From Actinoplanes oryzae (GTDB lineage Bacteria; Actinomycetota; Actinomycetes; Mycobacteriales; Micromonosporaceae), in the NCBI RefSeq assembly GCF_030757795.1, contig NZ_JAUQWH010000081.1:1-39334 (forward strand): DNA of 39,334 bases, given 5' to 3'. This document shows positions 1-6,911 of this stretch, one piece after another; positions within the stretch are counted from its first letter, which is position 1; each line of letters starts with the position of its first letter. The notes below the pieces were generated by a model. That model did not search any database and was not told the origin of the DNA. It worked only from the letters and a program-made list of their open reading frames with translations. The position numbers and the translations under genes were made by a program.

Positions 1-374
1 TGCTGCTGGCCGCCGAGACGGTCGCCGTGGTCGCCGTCGAGCTCAAGCTGATCGGCGAGCTGCACGAGGTCTACGGCCAGCCCGTCCAGGGCGCGCCGGG
101 CCAGAAGGCGATCGCGCTCATCCAGGCGTGGTCGGGCCGGCGCGGGGTCAACCCGCTGGTGCCCGGCGTGGGCCTGACGGCGGTGCTCGGCACGGCCGCC
201 CGCAAGGAGCTGCAGGGCACGCTGCTGCGCCGCTTCGGCCGCCATCTGACCAGCCTGGGGCCGATGCTGACGGGCGCGGCCGTCGCGGGCTATCTCAACC
301 GTCGCGCGACCCGCGGGGTCGGCGAGGCGGTCGTCAAGGACCTGAAGAAGCGCCGCAAGTCGATCGGCCGCTGA
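1..374 (+). CDS. 3' end of an unrecognised conserved actinobacterial protein (5' partial)
   Basis: The reading frame is open from base 3, so the gene starts before the window; the GTG at 27 is internal to a longer frame. About 123 residues are visible. The first third is helical (ELKLIGELHEVYGQ), the middle is glycine- and leucine-rich and may be membrane-associated (GLTAVLG, PMLTGAAVAGYL), and the end is a basic tail (VKDLKKRRKSIGR). It ends at TGA 372-374, just before the repeat-filled convergent gap shared with the DUF3093 gene. I do not recognise the family; an EcsC-like helical protein is a weak possibility only. Codon use matches the rest of the window. Confidence 0.75.
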   Translation, partial: LLAAETVAVVAVELKLIGELHEVYGQPVQGAPGQKAIALIQAWSGRRGVNPLVPGVGLTAVLGTAARKELQGTLLRRFGRHLTSLGPMLTGAAVAGYLNRRATRGVGEAVVKDLKKRRKSIGR

Positions 375-376
375 CC

Positions 377-412
377 AGTTCCGAGCTTGTCAATCCTAGT
401 TCCGAGCTCGTC
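377..412. repeat. Two-copy 15-bp direct repeat after a stop codon
   Basis: AGTTCCGAGCT(T/C)GTC occurs at 377-391 and 398-412, two bases after the stop of the upstream gene. Its core CCGAGCTTG/CCGAGCTCG recurs in the separate array at 34275-34475, so the two may share an origin. Part of the repeat-filled convergent gap 375-526. Confidence 0.8.
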
Positions 413-439
413 GGAAATGCGCGGGCTCGCGGGTCGCCC

Positions 440-529
440 TGTGGACAACTGGGCGCTGTGGACAAGCGGGGGCTGTGGACGACGCCAGCGCTGTGGATGA
501 TGCCGGCGCTGTGGACGACGCCGGCGTCA
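440..529. repeat. Tandem array of five DnaA-box-like 9-mers (17-18 bp period)
   Basis: Read on the minus strand, the array starts directly after the TGA of the DUF3093 gene (527-529). Its 17-18 bp units each end in TCCACAG. On the plus strand five 9-mers lie at 440-448 and 457-465 (TGTGGACAA, the complement of TTGTCCACA), 474-482 and 510-518 (TGTGGACGA), and 492-500 (TGTGGATGA). TTGTCCACA is the known preferred DnaA box of high-GC actinobacteria. All five have one orientation, at spacings of 17, 17, 18 and 18 bp. The repeat is certain; DnaA binding is inferred. Confidence 0.85.
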
Positions 530-1015
530 GGGCCGGGCGCGCTTCGCCGTGAGGATTGCGGTCGCCAGCTCGACCGGGTTGCGGGTGCTGATCACCCAGA
601 AGGGCGTCGGGTCGGCCGGGTCGTCGAGGACGATCTGCACGGCGCCCTTGATCCAGGGGCGCTGGATGACGAAGGCCAAGGGGTGGGCGCCCACGCCCAG
701 CACCTCGCGCTTGCCGTCGGCGTCGAGGGCGACGACCTCGGAGACGACGGCGAGGGGCAGGCGGGCGTCGTCGGCCTGGAATTCCTCCGGGGTCACGGCG
801 ACGCGGATGCGGCCCAGCCACCACGGTCCGATCAGCGACACCGGCAGCAGGACCGCGAACGGGACCCAGGCGCGCAGGCCGGCGTAGCCCATCCAGACCT
901 CGGCCGCGAGCAGCCCCGCGGTGACCAGGGCCACCGGCCACATCCACCAGGGGGCGCGCAGCCGTTCGGCGTAGGCGGCGGGGGCCGTGGTGCGCGTCGT
1001 CGGCTCGGGTGTCAC
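527..1015 (-). CDS. DUF3093 family membrane protein
   Basis: A 162-aa protein of the actinobacterial DUF3093 family; its counterpart beside dut in M. tuberculosis is Rv2698. Two hydrophobic segments lie near the N terminus (about residues 20-43, beginning WWMWPVALV, and 45-64, VPFAVLLPVSLIG), followed by a soluble beta-rich part with VTPEEFQADDARLPL and an IQRPWIKG segment. The function is unknown. I chose GTG 1015 because a TACGCT -10 hexamer lies 7 nt upstream, predicting a leaderless transcript; the frame could extend to 1114, but those residues look unlike the family. It diverges from dut and ends against the DnaA-box-like array. Confidence 0.85.
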   Translation of the reverse strand: MTPEPTTRTTAPAAYAERLRAPWWMWPVALVTAGLLAAEVWMGYAGLRAWVPFAVLLPVSLIGPWWLGRIRVAVTPEEFQADDARLPLAVVSEVVALDADGKREVLGVGAHPLAFVIQRPWIKGAVQIVLDDPADPTPFWVISTRNPVELATAILTAKRARP

Positions 1016-1022
1016 GCTGGTG

Positions 1023-1028
1023 AGCGTA
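1023..1028 (-). promoter_or_regulatory. Leaderless -10 for the DUF3093 gene
   Basis: Minus-strand TACGCT, 7 nt before GTG 1015. Transcription would begin at or within a base or two of the start codon. No Shine-Dalgarno sequence competes. Confidence 0.55.
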
Positions 1029-1106
1029 CGGCGCGCCGCCCGCCCCGGCCACGGCAGGATGGCAGGGTGGACCCCTCCCACCACGTGCGACGTGAGGACT
1101 CCCGCC

Positions 1107-1550
1107 TTGGACATCCAGGTCCGACTGCTCGACCCCGATCTGCCCGTGCCGGCGTACGCCCATCCCGGTGACGCCGGTGCCGATCTTTACGCGGCCGAGG
1201 GCGTGGAGCTCGCGCCCGGGGAGCGCAGGCCCGTCCGCACGGGTCTCGCGGTGGCGCTTCCCGAGGGGTACGTGGGGCTCGTCCACCCCCGTTCGGGCCT
1301 GGCTGCCCGTCTGGGTGTGACGGTGCTGAACGCGCCCGGTACGGTCGACGCCGGTTACCGGGGCGAGATCCTGGTCATGCTGATCAATCACGATCGGGCG
1401 AACACGGTCAAGATCTCGCGCGGCGACCGCATTGCCCAGCTGGTCGTCCAGCGGGTCGAGCGGGCGGTGTTCCACGTCGTCGACGAGCTGCCCGAGACCT
1501 CGCGGGGCGCCGGCGGGCACGGTTCCACCGGCGGGCACGCCGCACTCTAG
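1107..1550 (+). CDS. dut: dUTP diphosphatase (trimeric dUTPase)
   Basis: Hydrolyses dUTP to dUMP and pyrophosphate, keeping uracil out of DNA and supplying dUMP to thymidylate synthase (thyA lies further along the window). All five motifs of the homotrimeric family are in order in 147 residues: HPGDAGADLY (I, residues 19-28), HPRSGLAARLG (II), GTVDAGYRGEI with the catalytic Asp (III), RGDRIAQLV (IV) and the C-terminal RGAGGHGSTGG (V), which closes over the active site. The TTG at 1107 has GAGG nine bases upstream; GTG 1092 in the same frame is the alternative. It heads a co-directional run with the DUF3710, OB-fold and DUF3159 genes. Confidence 0.95.
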   Translation: MDIQVRLLDPDLPVPAYAHPGDAGADLYAAEGVELAPGERRPVRTGLAVALPEGYVGLVHPRSGLAARLGVTVLNAPGTVDAGYRGEILVMLINHDRANTVKISRGDRIAQLVVQRVERAVFHVVDELPETSRGAGGHGSTGGHAAL

Positions 1551-1578
1551 TTCCGACTCCGGAGAAGGTGACAAGCAG

Positions 1579-2277
1579 ATGTTCTCCCGCAAGCGCGGAG
1601 GCCCGCGGCACGTACGCCCGGACGACGCCCCCCAGCCGGAGGCGCTCGCCCGGAGCATGGGCGCCCTCCCCGAGCGTGATTTCGGCCCGTGGGACGCCGC
1701 TCATGCGCCGGAGGGGGTGCAGCGCCTCGACCTGGGCAGCATGCTGATCCCGGCGGTCGAGGGCGTCGAGGTGCGCGTGCAGGCCGGCCCGGAGGGCAAC
1801 GTCCAGCAGGTGGTGCTGGTGACCGGCGAGAGCGCCCTCAAGCTCGACGCCTTCGCGGCGCCGCGCACCGAGGGCATCTGGGACGAGCCCCGTGGCGAGC
1901 TGGCCGCGGCGCTGAAGTCCCAGGGCGCCGACCCGCAGGAGATCGAGGGCCCGTGGGGCGGGGAGCTGCTGGTTCGCCTGCAGACCCCGGAGGGCCCGGT
2001 CGACCTGCGCTTCGTCGGCGTGGACGGGCCGCGGTGGATGCTGCGGGCGCAGTTCCAGGGCCCGGCGGCGCTGAGCCCGGACAACGACGCGGTGCTGTGG
2101 GACTGCCTGCGCGGCGTCGTCGTGGTGCGGGACAACGAGCCCCGGCCGGTTCTCGAGGAGCTGCCGCTGCGGCTGCCGCGGGAGATGTCGGACGCGGCGC
2201 AGCAGCACGCGCACGACCACCCGCACGAGCACGTGCACGACGACCCCACGCCGCCGGACGTGTCCCGGCGGGGCTGA
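1579..2277 (+). CDS. DUF3710 domain protein with a His-rich tail
   Basis: A 232-aa soluble protein of the actinobacterial DUF3710 family (M. tuberculosis Rv2696c position), always near dut and of unknown function. The N terminus is basic (MFSRKRGG). The core has the family's acidic-aromatic pattern (ERDFGPWDAA, LDLGSMLIP, EGIWDEPRGEL, GVDGPRWMLRAQFQGPAA). The last 30 residues hold a striking HAHDHPHEHVHDD run that could bind divalent metal ions; this may be peculiar to this lineage. The ATG follows a purine-rich GGAGAAGG at 1561-1568. The gene lies 28 nt after dut and is probably cotranscribed with it. Confidence 0.9.
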   Translation: MFSRKRGGPRHVRPDDAPQPEALARSMGALPERDFGPWDAAHAPEGVQRLDLGSMLIPAVEGVEVRVQAGPEGNVQQVVLVTGESALKLDAFAAPRTEGIWDEPRGELAAALKSQGADPQEIEGPWGGELLVRLQTPEGPVDLRFVGVDGPRWMLRAQFQGPAALSPDNDAVLWDCLRGVVVVRDNEPRPVLEELPLRLPREMSDAAQQHAHDHPHEHVHDDPTPPDVSRRG

Positions 2278-2300
2278 ATTTCTCAGCATTTTCGCAATCA

Positions 2301-2316
2301 CGTGATGTGGATCACG
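2301..2316. promoter_or_regulatory. CRP/FNR-type inverted repeat CGTGA-N6-TCACG
   Basis: A perfect 5-bp inverted repeat with a 6-bp spacer lies in the AT-richer gap between the DUF3710 and OB-fold genes. It matches the CRP-family layout TGTGA-N6-TCACA except at the outermost base of each arm, a tolerated change in actinobacterial Crp sites (core GTGA...TCAC). It is 104 bp before the OB-fold ATG, a position that fits control of a second promoter for the OB-fold and DUF3159 genes. Confidence 0.5.
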
Positions 2317-2419
2317 CGGGACTGCTCGGCGTACCGTGAAAGGACGGCCCCCGGCGCGCGGGGTGCCGTCCGCCGGCAGTTTCTTCCGCTTGTCGCGATC
2401 ATCGAGGTGGCACGGGGTC

Positions 2420-2800
2420 ATGAAGACCGATGAGCACACCACCGGCCTGCGCCGGTTCCTCGCCCGGCTGACGGCTTCCGAGGAGGAGCTGGACGCCCAG
2501 GAGCTCCAGCGTGACAGCGCCAAGTGCGGCGCCCAGCTCGCCGGCCAGTGCCGCCGCGGGCAGGTCGTCTCCGTCTCGGGCCGGCTGCGCACGGTGGCCT
2601 ACACGCCGCGCACCAACCTGCCGACGCTCGAGGCCGATCTGTACGACGGCAGCGACGTCGTCACCCTCGTCTTCCTGGGCCGGCGCTCGATCGCCGGCAT
2701 CGAGCCGGGACGCCAGCTGACCGCGCGCGGCAGAATGGCGATCCGGGACGATCGCAAGGTCATCTACAACCCGTACTACGAGCTGGAGGCGCCCCGGTGA
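2420..2800 (+). CDS. OB-fold nucleic-acid-binding domain protein
   Basis: A 126-aa protein corresponding in place and sequence to M. tuberculosis Rv2694c. After an N-terminal helix (TGLRRFLARLTASEEELDAQEL) comes a single OB-fold: GQVVSVSGRLRTVAYTP, ADLYDGSDVVTLVFLGRRSIAGI, GRQLTARGRMAIRDDRKVIYNPYYEL. The pattern resembles the tRNA anticodon-like OB-fold of RecG and DnaE C-terminal modules, so single-stranded nucleic acid or a protein partner is the likely ligand. No catalytic residues are seen. The ATG at 2420 has GAGG at 2404-2407, which is rather distant. The stop overlaps the GTG of the DUF3159 gene, so the two are translationally coupled. Confidence 0.85.
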   Translation: MKTDEHTTGLRRFLARLTASEEELDAQELQRDSAKCGAQLAGQCRRGQVVSVSGRLRTVAYTPRTNLPTLEADLYDGSDVVTLVFLGRRSIAGIEPGRQLTARGRMAIRDDRKVIYNPYYELEAPR

Positions 2801-3681
2801 CAGCCGGCAGCGAGCCCCGTCACGCCGCCCACGAGACGGCCCGGGGGGCCGCCGACGAGCCCGAGGCGCTGAGGGGCGACATCGACTCGGTGTCCCGGCG
2901 CGTGGTCGACGAGGTGGCCGAGGAGGTCGTCGAGGAGCTCGACCTGCACAGGAGGCAGGCGGCGGAGCCCACCGCCGAGCGGCGCGACGAGGACGACGAC
3001 GAGGAGATCCCCTCGCTGAGCGAGCAGATCTCGGACCAGCTCGGCGGCGTCCGCGGGCTCATCGAGTCGAGCATCCCGGTGCTCGCCTTCGTGCTGCTCA
3101 ACGTCCTGCTCGGCGACACCGTCCTGGGCCTGGAGAAGAAGACCGCGCTCTACTGGGCGATCGGCGGCAGCGTCGGCTCGGCCCTGCTGATCGGCGCCTA
3201 CCGGCTGGCCCGCAAGCAGCCGGTGCGGCACGCGGTCAACGGCATCTTCGGCATCGCGGTCGGCGCCTGGCTGGCCTGGCGCACCGGCGACGCCAAGAAC
3301 TTCTACCTCCCGGGCATCCTGCTCACCTTCGCGCAGGTGGTCGCGCTCATCATCTCCGTGGCAGTGCGCCGGCCGATCATCGGCTATGTGTGGGGCGTCC
3401 TGGCCAACGGCGGCAAGCACGACTGGTTCACCAACCAGCGCCTCTTCCGGACGTTCCAGTGGCTGACGCTGGTCTGGGCCGGCTCGCTCTTCGTCCGGGC
3501 GGGCGTGCAGTTCTGGCTCTACCTCGCCGACGAGGCCAACGCGATCGGCATCGTCCGCATCCTGATCAGCTGGCCCATCTATGCCGCCACCTTCGCCTTC
3601 ACCGCCTGGGCCGTCCACCGCGTCACCACGGCCCAGGCCGCCGAGTTCGCCGTCACCGGCCGGGGACCGCAGCAACGCTAG
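2797..3681 (+). CDS. DUF3159 family integral membrane protein
   Basis: A 294-aa protein (Rv2693c position). The first ~70 residues are highly charged and probably cytoplasmic (VVDEVAEEVVEELDLHRRQ, RRDEDDDEEIPS). SLSEQISDQLGGVRGLIESSIPVLAFVLLN then opens a membrane region of about six helices, including YWAIGGSVGSALLIGAYRL, GIFGIAVGAWLAWRTGD, LPGILLTFAQVVALIISV and ISWPIYAATFAFTAWAV. NRQ/QRLFRTFQWLT is typical of the family. Its function is unknown; intermembrane or septation roles have no support here. The GTG start overlaps the preceding stop (GTGA). Here the ancestral neighbours, the RCK genes, are displaced by an SDR/regulator pair. Confidence 0.88.
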   Translation: MTAGSEPRHAAHETARGAADEPEALRGDIDSVSRRVVDEVAEEVVEELDLHRRQAAEPTAERRDEDDDEEIPSLSEQISDQLGGVRGLIESSIPVLAFVLLNVLLGDTVLGLEKKTALYWAIGGSVGSALLIGAYRLARKQPVRHAVNGIFGIAVGAWLAWRTGDAKNFYLPGILLTFAQVVALIISVAVRRPIIGYVWGVLANGGKHDWFTNQRLFRTFQWLTLVWAGSLFVRAGVQFWLYLADEANAIGIVRILISWPIYAATFAFTAWAVHRVTTAQAAEFAVTGRGPQQR

Positions 3682-3753
3682 GGCCTGTGTCGGACGGGCG
3701 GCCGGACCGGCACCGCGTGGCCGCACACCGCCAGTACCCACCCCCGGCGAAAC

Positions 3754-4503
3754 CTAGACCGCGGCGCCACCGGTGACGGGGAGGACCGAGCCGGTCACGA
3801 ACGAGGCTCGGTCGGACAGGAGCCACGCCGCCGCCTGGGCGATCTCCTCCGGCCGGGCGATCCGCCCCATCGGGATACCGGCCGTGATGCGGGCCAGGAC
3901 CCCCGGATCGGCCCGCTCCCAGCCCTCCGTCATGTCCGTCAGGGTCAGGCCCGTCGCGATGGCGTTCACCCTGATCCCGGCCGCGGCGTACCCGACGGCG
4001 GCGCTCGCCGTCAGGCTGTTCACCGCTCGCTTGCTCGCGGCGTAGGCCGGGTTGGCGGGGTCCGCGCCCAGGCCGGCGATGCTGCTGTTGTTGACGATCG
4101 CCCCGCCGCCGGTGTCCCTCATCGCCCGCACCTGCGCGGCCACCGCGAAGTACACGCTGCGGTAGTTGACGCCGGTCACCAGGTCGAAGTGCTCGGGGGA
4201 GGTGTCCGCGACGGCGGCCGGCGGCGGCAACACCCCGGCGTTGTTGAACGCGACGTCCAGCCGCCCGTGCCGGCCGACCACCTCGGCCACCGTACGGTCG
4301 ATCTGTGTCCGGTCGCTCAGGTCGGCCACCACGTACGACGCGTCGCCCCCGAGGTCCGCGGTGAGGCCCCGCAGGGCCGCTTCGTCGCGCGCGGTCAGCA
4401 CCACGGTCGCGCCCTCGGCGGCGAACAGCCGGGCCGCCGCTGCGCCGATTCCCCGGCTCGCCCCGGTGACCAGGGCGATCTTTCCGTTCAGCAAGGCACT
4501 CAT
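3754..4503 (-). CDS. Short-chain dehydrogenase/reductase (classical SDR)
   Basis: A 249-aa NAD(P)-dependent oxidoreductase with the complete classical SDR signature: TGASRGIG cofactor loop (about residues 13-20), ADLSD after the second beta-alpha unit, FNNAGV, catalytic Ser in NNSSIAG, and the YAASK catalytic Tyr/Lys pair. Arg at the end of beta-2 (TARDEAAL) suggests NADP(H). The substrate is not predictable from sequence. ATG 4503 has a weak CACGCT -10 seven bases upstream. It is divergent from the MmyB-like regulator that probably controls it and convergent with the DUF3159 gene. Neither gene of the pair belongs to the usual gene order here. Confidence 0.92.
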   Translation of the reverse strand: MSALLNGKIALVTGASRGIGAAAARLFAAEGATVVLTARDEAALRGLTADLGGDASYVVADLSDRTQIDRTVAEVVGRHGRLDVAFNNAGVLPPPAAVADTSPEHFDLVTGVNYRSVYFAVAAQVRAMRDTGGGAIVNNSSIAGLGADPANPAYAASKRAVNSLTASAAVGYAAAGIRVNAIATGLTLTDMTEGWERADPGVLARITAGIPMGRIARPEEIAQAAAWLLSDRASFVTGSVLPVTGGAAV

Positions 4504-4591
4504 GACGGCCAGCGTGCGGCGCCCGCCCGCAGCGTGGCAGGCCCGGACCGTACCCCTCCCACCCGGCCGCAACCCCCGCATGATGGAGGCC

Positions 4592-5443
4592 ATGGACCAG
4601 CGAGGGCTCGGCGCGTTCCTGCGCCTGCACCGGGAACGACTGACCCCGGCGGTGGCCGGCCTGCCGGAGAACGGACCGCGTCGTACCCCGGGACTGCGGC
4701 GCGAGGAGGTGGCCGGCCTCGTCCCCGTCTCCGCCCAGCACTACACGCGGCTAGAGCAGGGACGCGGCTCGCTGCCCTCGCGGGAGGTGCTCGCCGGGCT
4801 GGCCCGGGCCCTGCGCCTCGACGACGCTCAGCGGCGCTACCTCTACACCCTGGCCGGCGAGGCGTTCAGCGTCCCGCCGGGCCCGCCCGCCGACGTCCCG
4901 GACCGCGTCCGCGAGCTGATCGGGCGGCTCCCGCTCACGGCCGCGCTCGTGCTCGGTGCCCGCTACGACGTGCTGGCCTGGAACGGGCTCGCCGCCGCGC
5001 TGCTGGGCGACTTCTCCGCCTGCGCGCCGGGCGAGCGCAACCTGATCCGGATGTACTTCGTGCCGGAGGAGCGGAAGAAGGTGCCCGGGGCGAGTCAGGT
5101 GGTGGGCGACCCGGCGTTCGGCCGGCACTGCGCCGGGCAGTTGCGCGTCGTGGCGGCCCGCTATCCCGGCGACGAGCCCACCCGGCGGCTGATCCGGGAC
5201 CTGGTACGCCGGAGCCCCGAGTTCGCCCGGCTCTGGCCGGGCGAGATCACCGACCGGCCCGTACGGCCCAAGACCTTCGTCCACCCGGCGGTCGGCACCC
5301 TGGAGCTCCGCGTCGACTGGCTGGCCGTCCCCGACCGTGACCAGCACGTCGTGCTCTACACCGCGGAGCCGGGATCTCCCAGCGCCGGCGCGCTGGAGCT
5401 GCTGCGGGTGATCGGGACCCAGCGGATGGGCGTGGCCGGCTGA
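4592..5443 (+). CDS. XRE-family regulator with MmyB-like ligand-binding domain
   Basis: A 283-aa transcription factor. The N-terminal XRE helix-turn-helix (about residues 8-70) includes LGAFLRLHRERLTP, RRTPGLRREEVAGLVPVS and YTRLEQGRG. The C-terminal MmyB-like domain (PF17765 type) has RVRELIGRL, YDVLAWNGLAAALLGDF, NLIRMYFV, LRVVAARYPGDE, TFVHPAVGTLEL and DQHVVLYTAEPGSPSA. Such proteins are thought to bind a fatty-acid-like or other hydrophobic ligand and often repress an adjacent, divergent SDR gene, which is exactly the layout here. I chose ATG 4592 because it opens the conserved LGAFLR segment and has CATGAT seven bases upstream; ATG 4580 and 4583 are alternatives. Confidence 0.9.
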   Translation: MDQRGLGAFLRLHRERLTPAVAGLPENGPRRTPGLRREEVAGLVPVSAQHYTRLEQGRGSLPSREVLAGLARALRLDDAQRRYLYTLAGEAFSVPPGPPADVPDRVRELIGRLPLTAALVLGARYDVLAWNGLAAALLGDFSACAPGERNLIRMYFVPEERKKVPGASQVVGDPAFGRHCAGQLRVVAARYPGDEPTRRLIRDLVRRSPEFARLWPGEITDRPVRPKTFVHPAVGTLELRVDWLAVPDRDQHVVLYTAEPGSPSAGALELLRVIGTQRMGVAG

Positions 5444-5454
5444 GCCACCCGGCG

Positions 5455-6129
5455 TCAGCCCAGGTCGGTTGCTTTGCCGAGGACGACGGCGCGGACCTCG
5501 TCCTCGACCTCGGCCGTGCAGATGAAGATCAGCTCGTCGCCGGCCTCGAGCGGGTCGTCCGGGGTCGGCACGACCACGCGCTTGCCGCGCAGGATGGCGA
5601 CCAGGGCGCTGTCGCGCGGCATCGGGACGTCGCGGACCGGCTCGCCGACGTAGGGCGCGGTCGACGGCAGGGTGATCTCGACCAGGTTGGCCTCGCCCTG
5701 GCGGAAGGTCATGATGCGGACCAGGTCGCCGACCGTGACCGCCTCCTCGACCAGCGCGGCCATCAGGCGCGGCTTGCTGACCGCGACGTCGACGCCCCAC
5801 TGCTCGGTGAAGAGCCACTCGTTCTCGGCGCGGTTGACCCGGGCGACGACCCGGTTGACCGCGAACTCGGTCTTGGCGAGCAGGCTGCAGACCAGGTTGA
5901 CCTTGTCGTCGCCGGTGGCGGCGATGACGACGTCGCAGGCGGCCAGGTCGGCCTCCTCGAGGCTGCTGACCTCGCAGGCGTCGGCGAGGACCCAGTCGGC
6001 CTCGGGGACGCGCTCGGGGCGCAGCTGGCGGGGCTGGCGCTCGATCAGCATGACCTGGTGGCCGTTGCCGATGAGCTCGCTGGCGATGGAGCGGCCGACG
6101 TTGCCGGCGCCCGCGATGGCGATGCGCAT
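5455..6129 (-). CDS. ceoC: TrkA/RCK potassium-uptake regulatory protein (CeoC-like)
   Basis: A 224-aa cytosolic RCK protein: an N-terminal Rossmann fold with MRIAIAGAGNVGRSIA (GxGxxG) and an acidic residue at the end of beta-2 (MLIERQPRQL), continuing through VIAATGDDKVN, then an RCK_C domain (ANLVEITLPSTAPYVGEPV, DSALVAILRGKRVVVPTPDD, ELIFICTAEVED). Such subunits bind NAD(H), ATP or c-di-AMP and gate a K+ transporter or channel. It is transcribed one base after the stop of the other RCK gene, so the two probably form a heteromer. No TrkH/KtrB membrane subunit is encoded nearby; the KimA-type permease is the adjacent candidate partner. Confidence 0.92.
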   Translation of the reverse strand: MRIAIAGAGNVGRSIASELIGNGHQVMLIERQPRQLRPERVPEADWVLADACEVSSLEEADLAACDVVIAATGDDKVNLVCSLLAKTEFAVNRVVARVNRAENEWLFTEQWGVDVAVSKPRLMAALVEEAVTVGDLVRIMTFRQGEANLVEITLPSTAPYVGEPVRDVPMPRDSALVAILRGKRVVVPTPDDPLEAGDELIFICTAEVEDEVRAVVLGKATDLG

Positions 6130-6130
6130 G

Positions 6131-6817
6131 TCAGCGTCCTCCCGGCTGGGTGCCCGCGGCGGCCGCGAGGACCTGGTCGACGATGTCGTCGGTGACCAGG
6201 ACGAACACCTGGTCACCGTCCTGCAGGACGGTCGAGGCCGTGGTGAGCGAGCCGATGCCGAAGCGCATGAGGTACGCCACCCGGGCCCCCGTCGTCTCCT
6301 CGAACGCCTTGACCGTGCGCCCCACCCAGTCGGGGCTGAACGGCGCCTCGACGATGGAGACGGCGCTGGTCGGGTCGCGGAAGACCTCGACGGTGCCCTC
6401 GGGGACGAGGTGGCGGACCATGCGGTCGGCGGCCCAGCGGATCGTGGCGACCGTCGGGATGCCCAGCCGCTCGTAGACCTGGGCGCGGCGGGCGTCGTAG
6501 ATGCGGGCGACCACCCGGGCGACGCCGTAGTTCTCCCGGGCCAGGCGGGCCGAGATGATGTTGGAGTTGTCGCCGCTGGAGACCGCGGCGAAGGCGTCGG
6601 CGCGCTCGATGCCGGCCTCGCGGAGCACGTCGCGGTCGAAGCCGATGCCGGTGACCGTGGTGCCGCCGAACTCCGCGCCCAGGCGCCGGAAGGCGTCGGC
6701 GTTCTGGTCGACGACGGCGACTGAGTGGCCGACGGCGTCGAGCTTGTGGGCGAGCGTCGAGCCGAGCCGCCCGCAGCCCATGATCACGACGTGCAAGGTA
6801 TGTGCCTTCCCGCTCAT
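6131..6817 (-). CDS. ceoB: TrkA/RCK potassium-uptake regulatory protein (CeoB-like)
   Basis: A 228-aa paralogue of the downstream RCK protein: HVVIMGCGRLGSTLA nucleotide-binding loop, VVDQNADAFRRL at the end of beta-2, AFAAVSSGDNSNII, and a C-terminal RCK_C domain (AVSIVEAPFSPDWVGRTVK, ARVAYLMRFGIG, DGDQVFVLVTDD). It matches M. tuberculosis Rv2691 by position, next to the APC-type permease and divergent from it. Two starts are possible: ATG 6817 with no ribosome site, or TTG 6796 with GGGAAGG eight bases upstream, which would begin the protein right at the HVVIMG strand. The 94-bp gap to the permease gene must hold both promoters. Confidence 0.92.
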   Translation of the reverse strand: MSGKAHTLHVVIMGCGRLGSTLAHKLDAVGHSVAVVDQNADAFRRLGAEFGGTTVTGIGFDRDVLREAGIERADAFAAVSSGDNSNIISARLARENYGVARVVARIYDARRAQVYERLGIPTVATIRWAADRMVRHLVPEGTVEVFRDPTSAVSIVEAPFSPDWVGRTVKAFEETTGARVAYLMRFGIGSLTTASTVLQDGDQVFVLVTDDIVDQVLAAAAGTQPGGR

Positions 6818-6897
6818 GGCGCGTCTTCGAGATGAGAGTGCCACGTCACGGCGAACGGCGGCGACCGGGGCGGTCGGCGGCGTGGCAACCACGACCG

Positions 6898-6903
6898 TAC
6901 GCT
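6898..6903 (+). promoter_or_regulatory. Leaderless -10 for the KimA-type permease gene
   Basis: TACGCT, 8 nt before GTG 6912. It supports GTG 6912 over the in-frame TTG at 6903, which overlaps the hexamer. Confidence 0.5.
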
Positions 6904-6911
6904 TGGACCTT

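Noticed and set aside
440..529. Chromosomal replication origin (oriC)
   Set aside because: Only five boxes in ~80 bp, all in one orientation, with no AT-rich unwinding element and no dnaA, dnaN or parAB nearby.
3682..3753. A fifth repeat array in the DUF3159/SDR convergent gap
   Set aside because: The 72-bp gap shows only GC-rich sequence with no repeated unit; it is also under the 100-bp size seen for the other four.
6818..6911. c-di-AMP (ydaO-type) riboswitch upstream of the KimA-type permease
   Set aside because: The gap is only 94 bp, shared with a divergent gene, and a -10 hexamer sits 8 nt from the start codon, leaving no room for a leader RNA.
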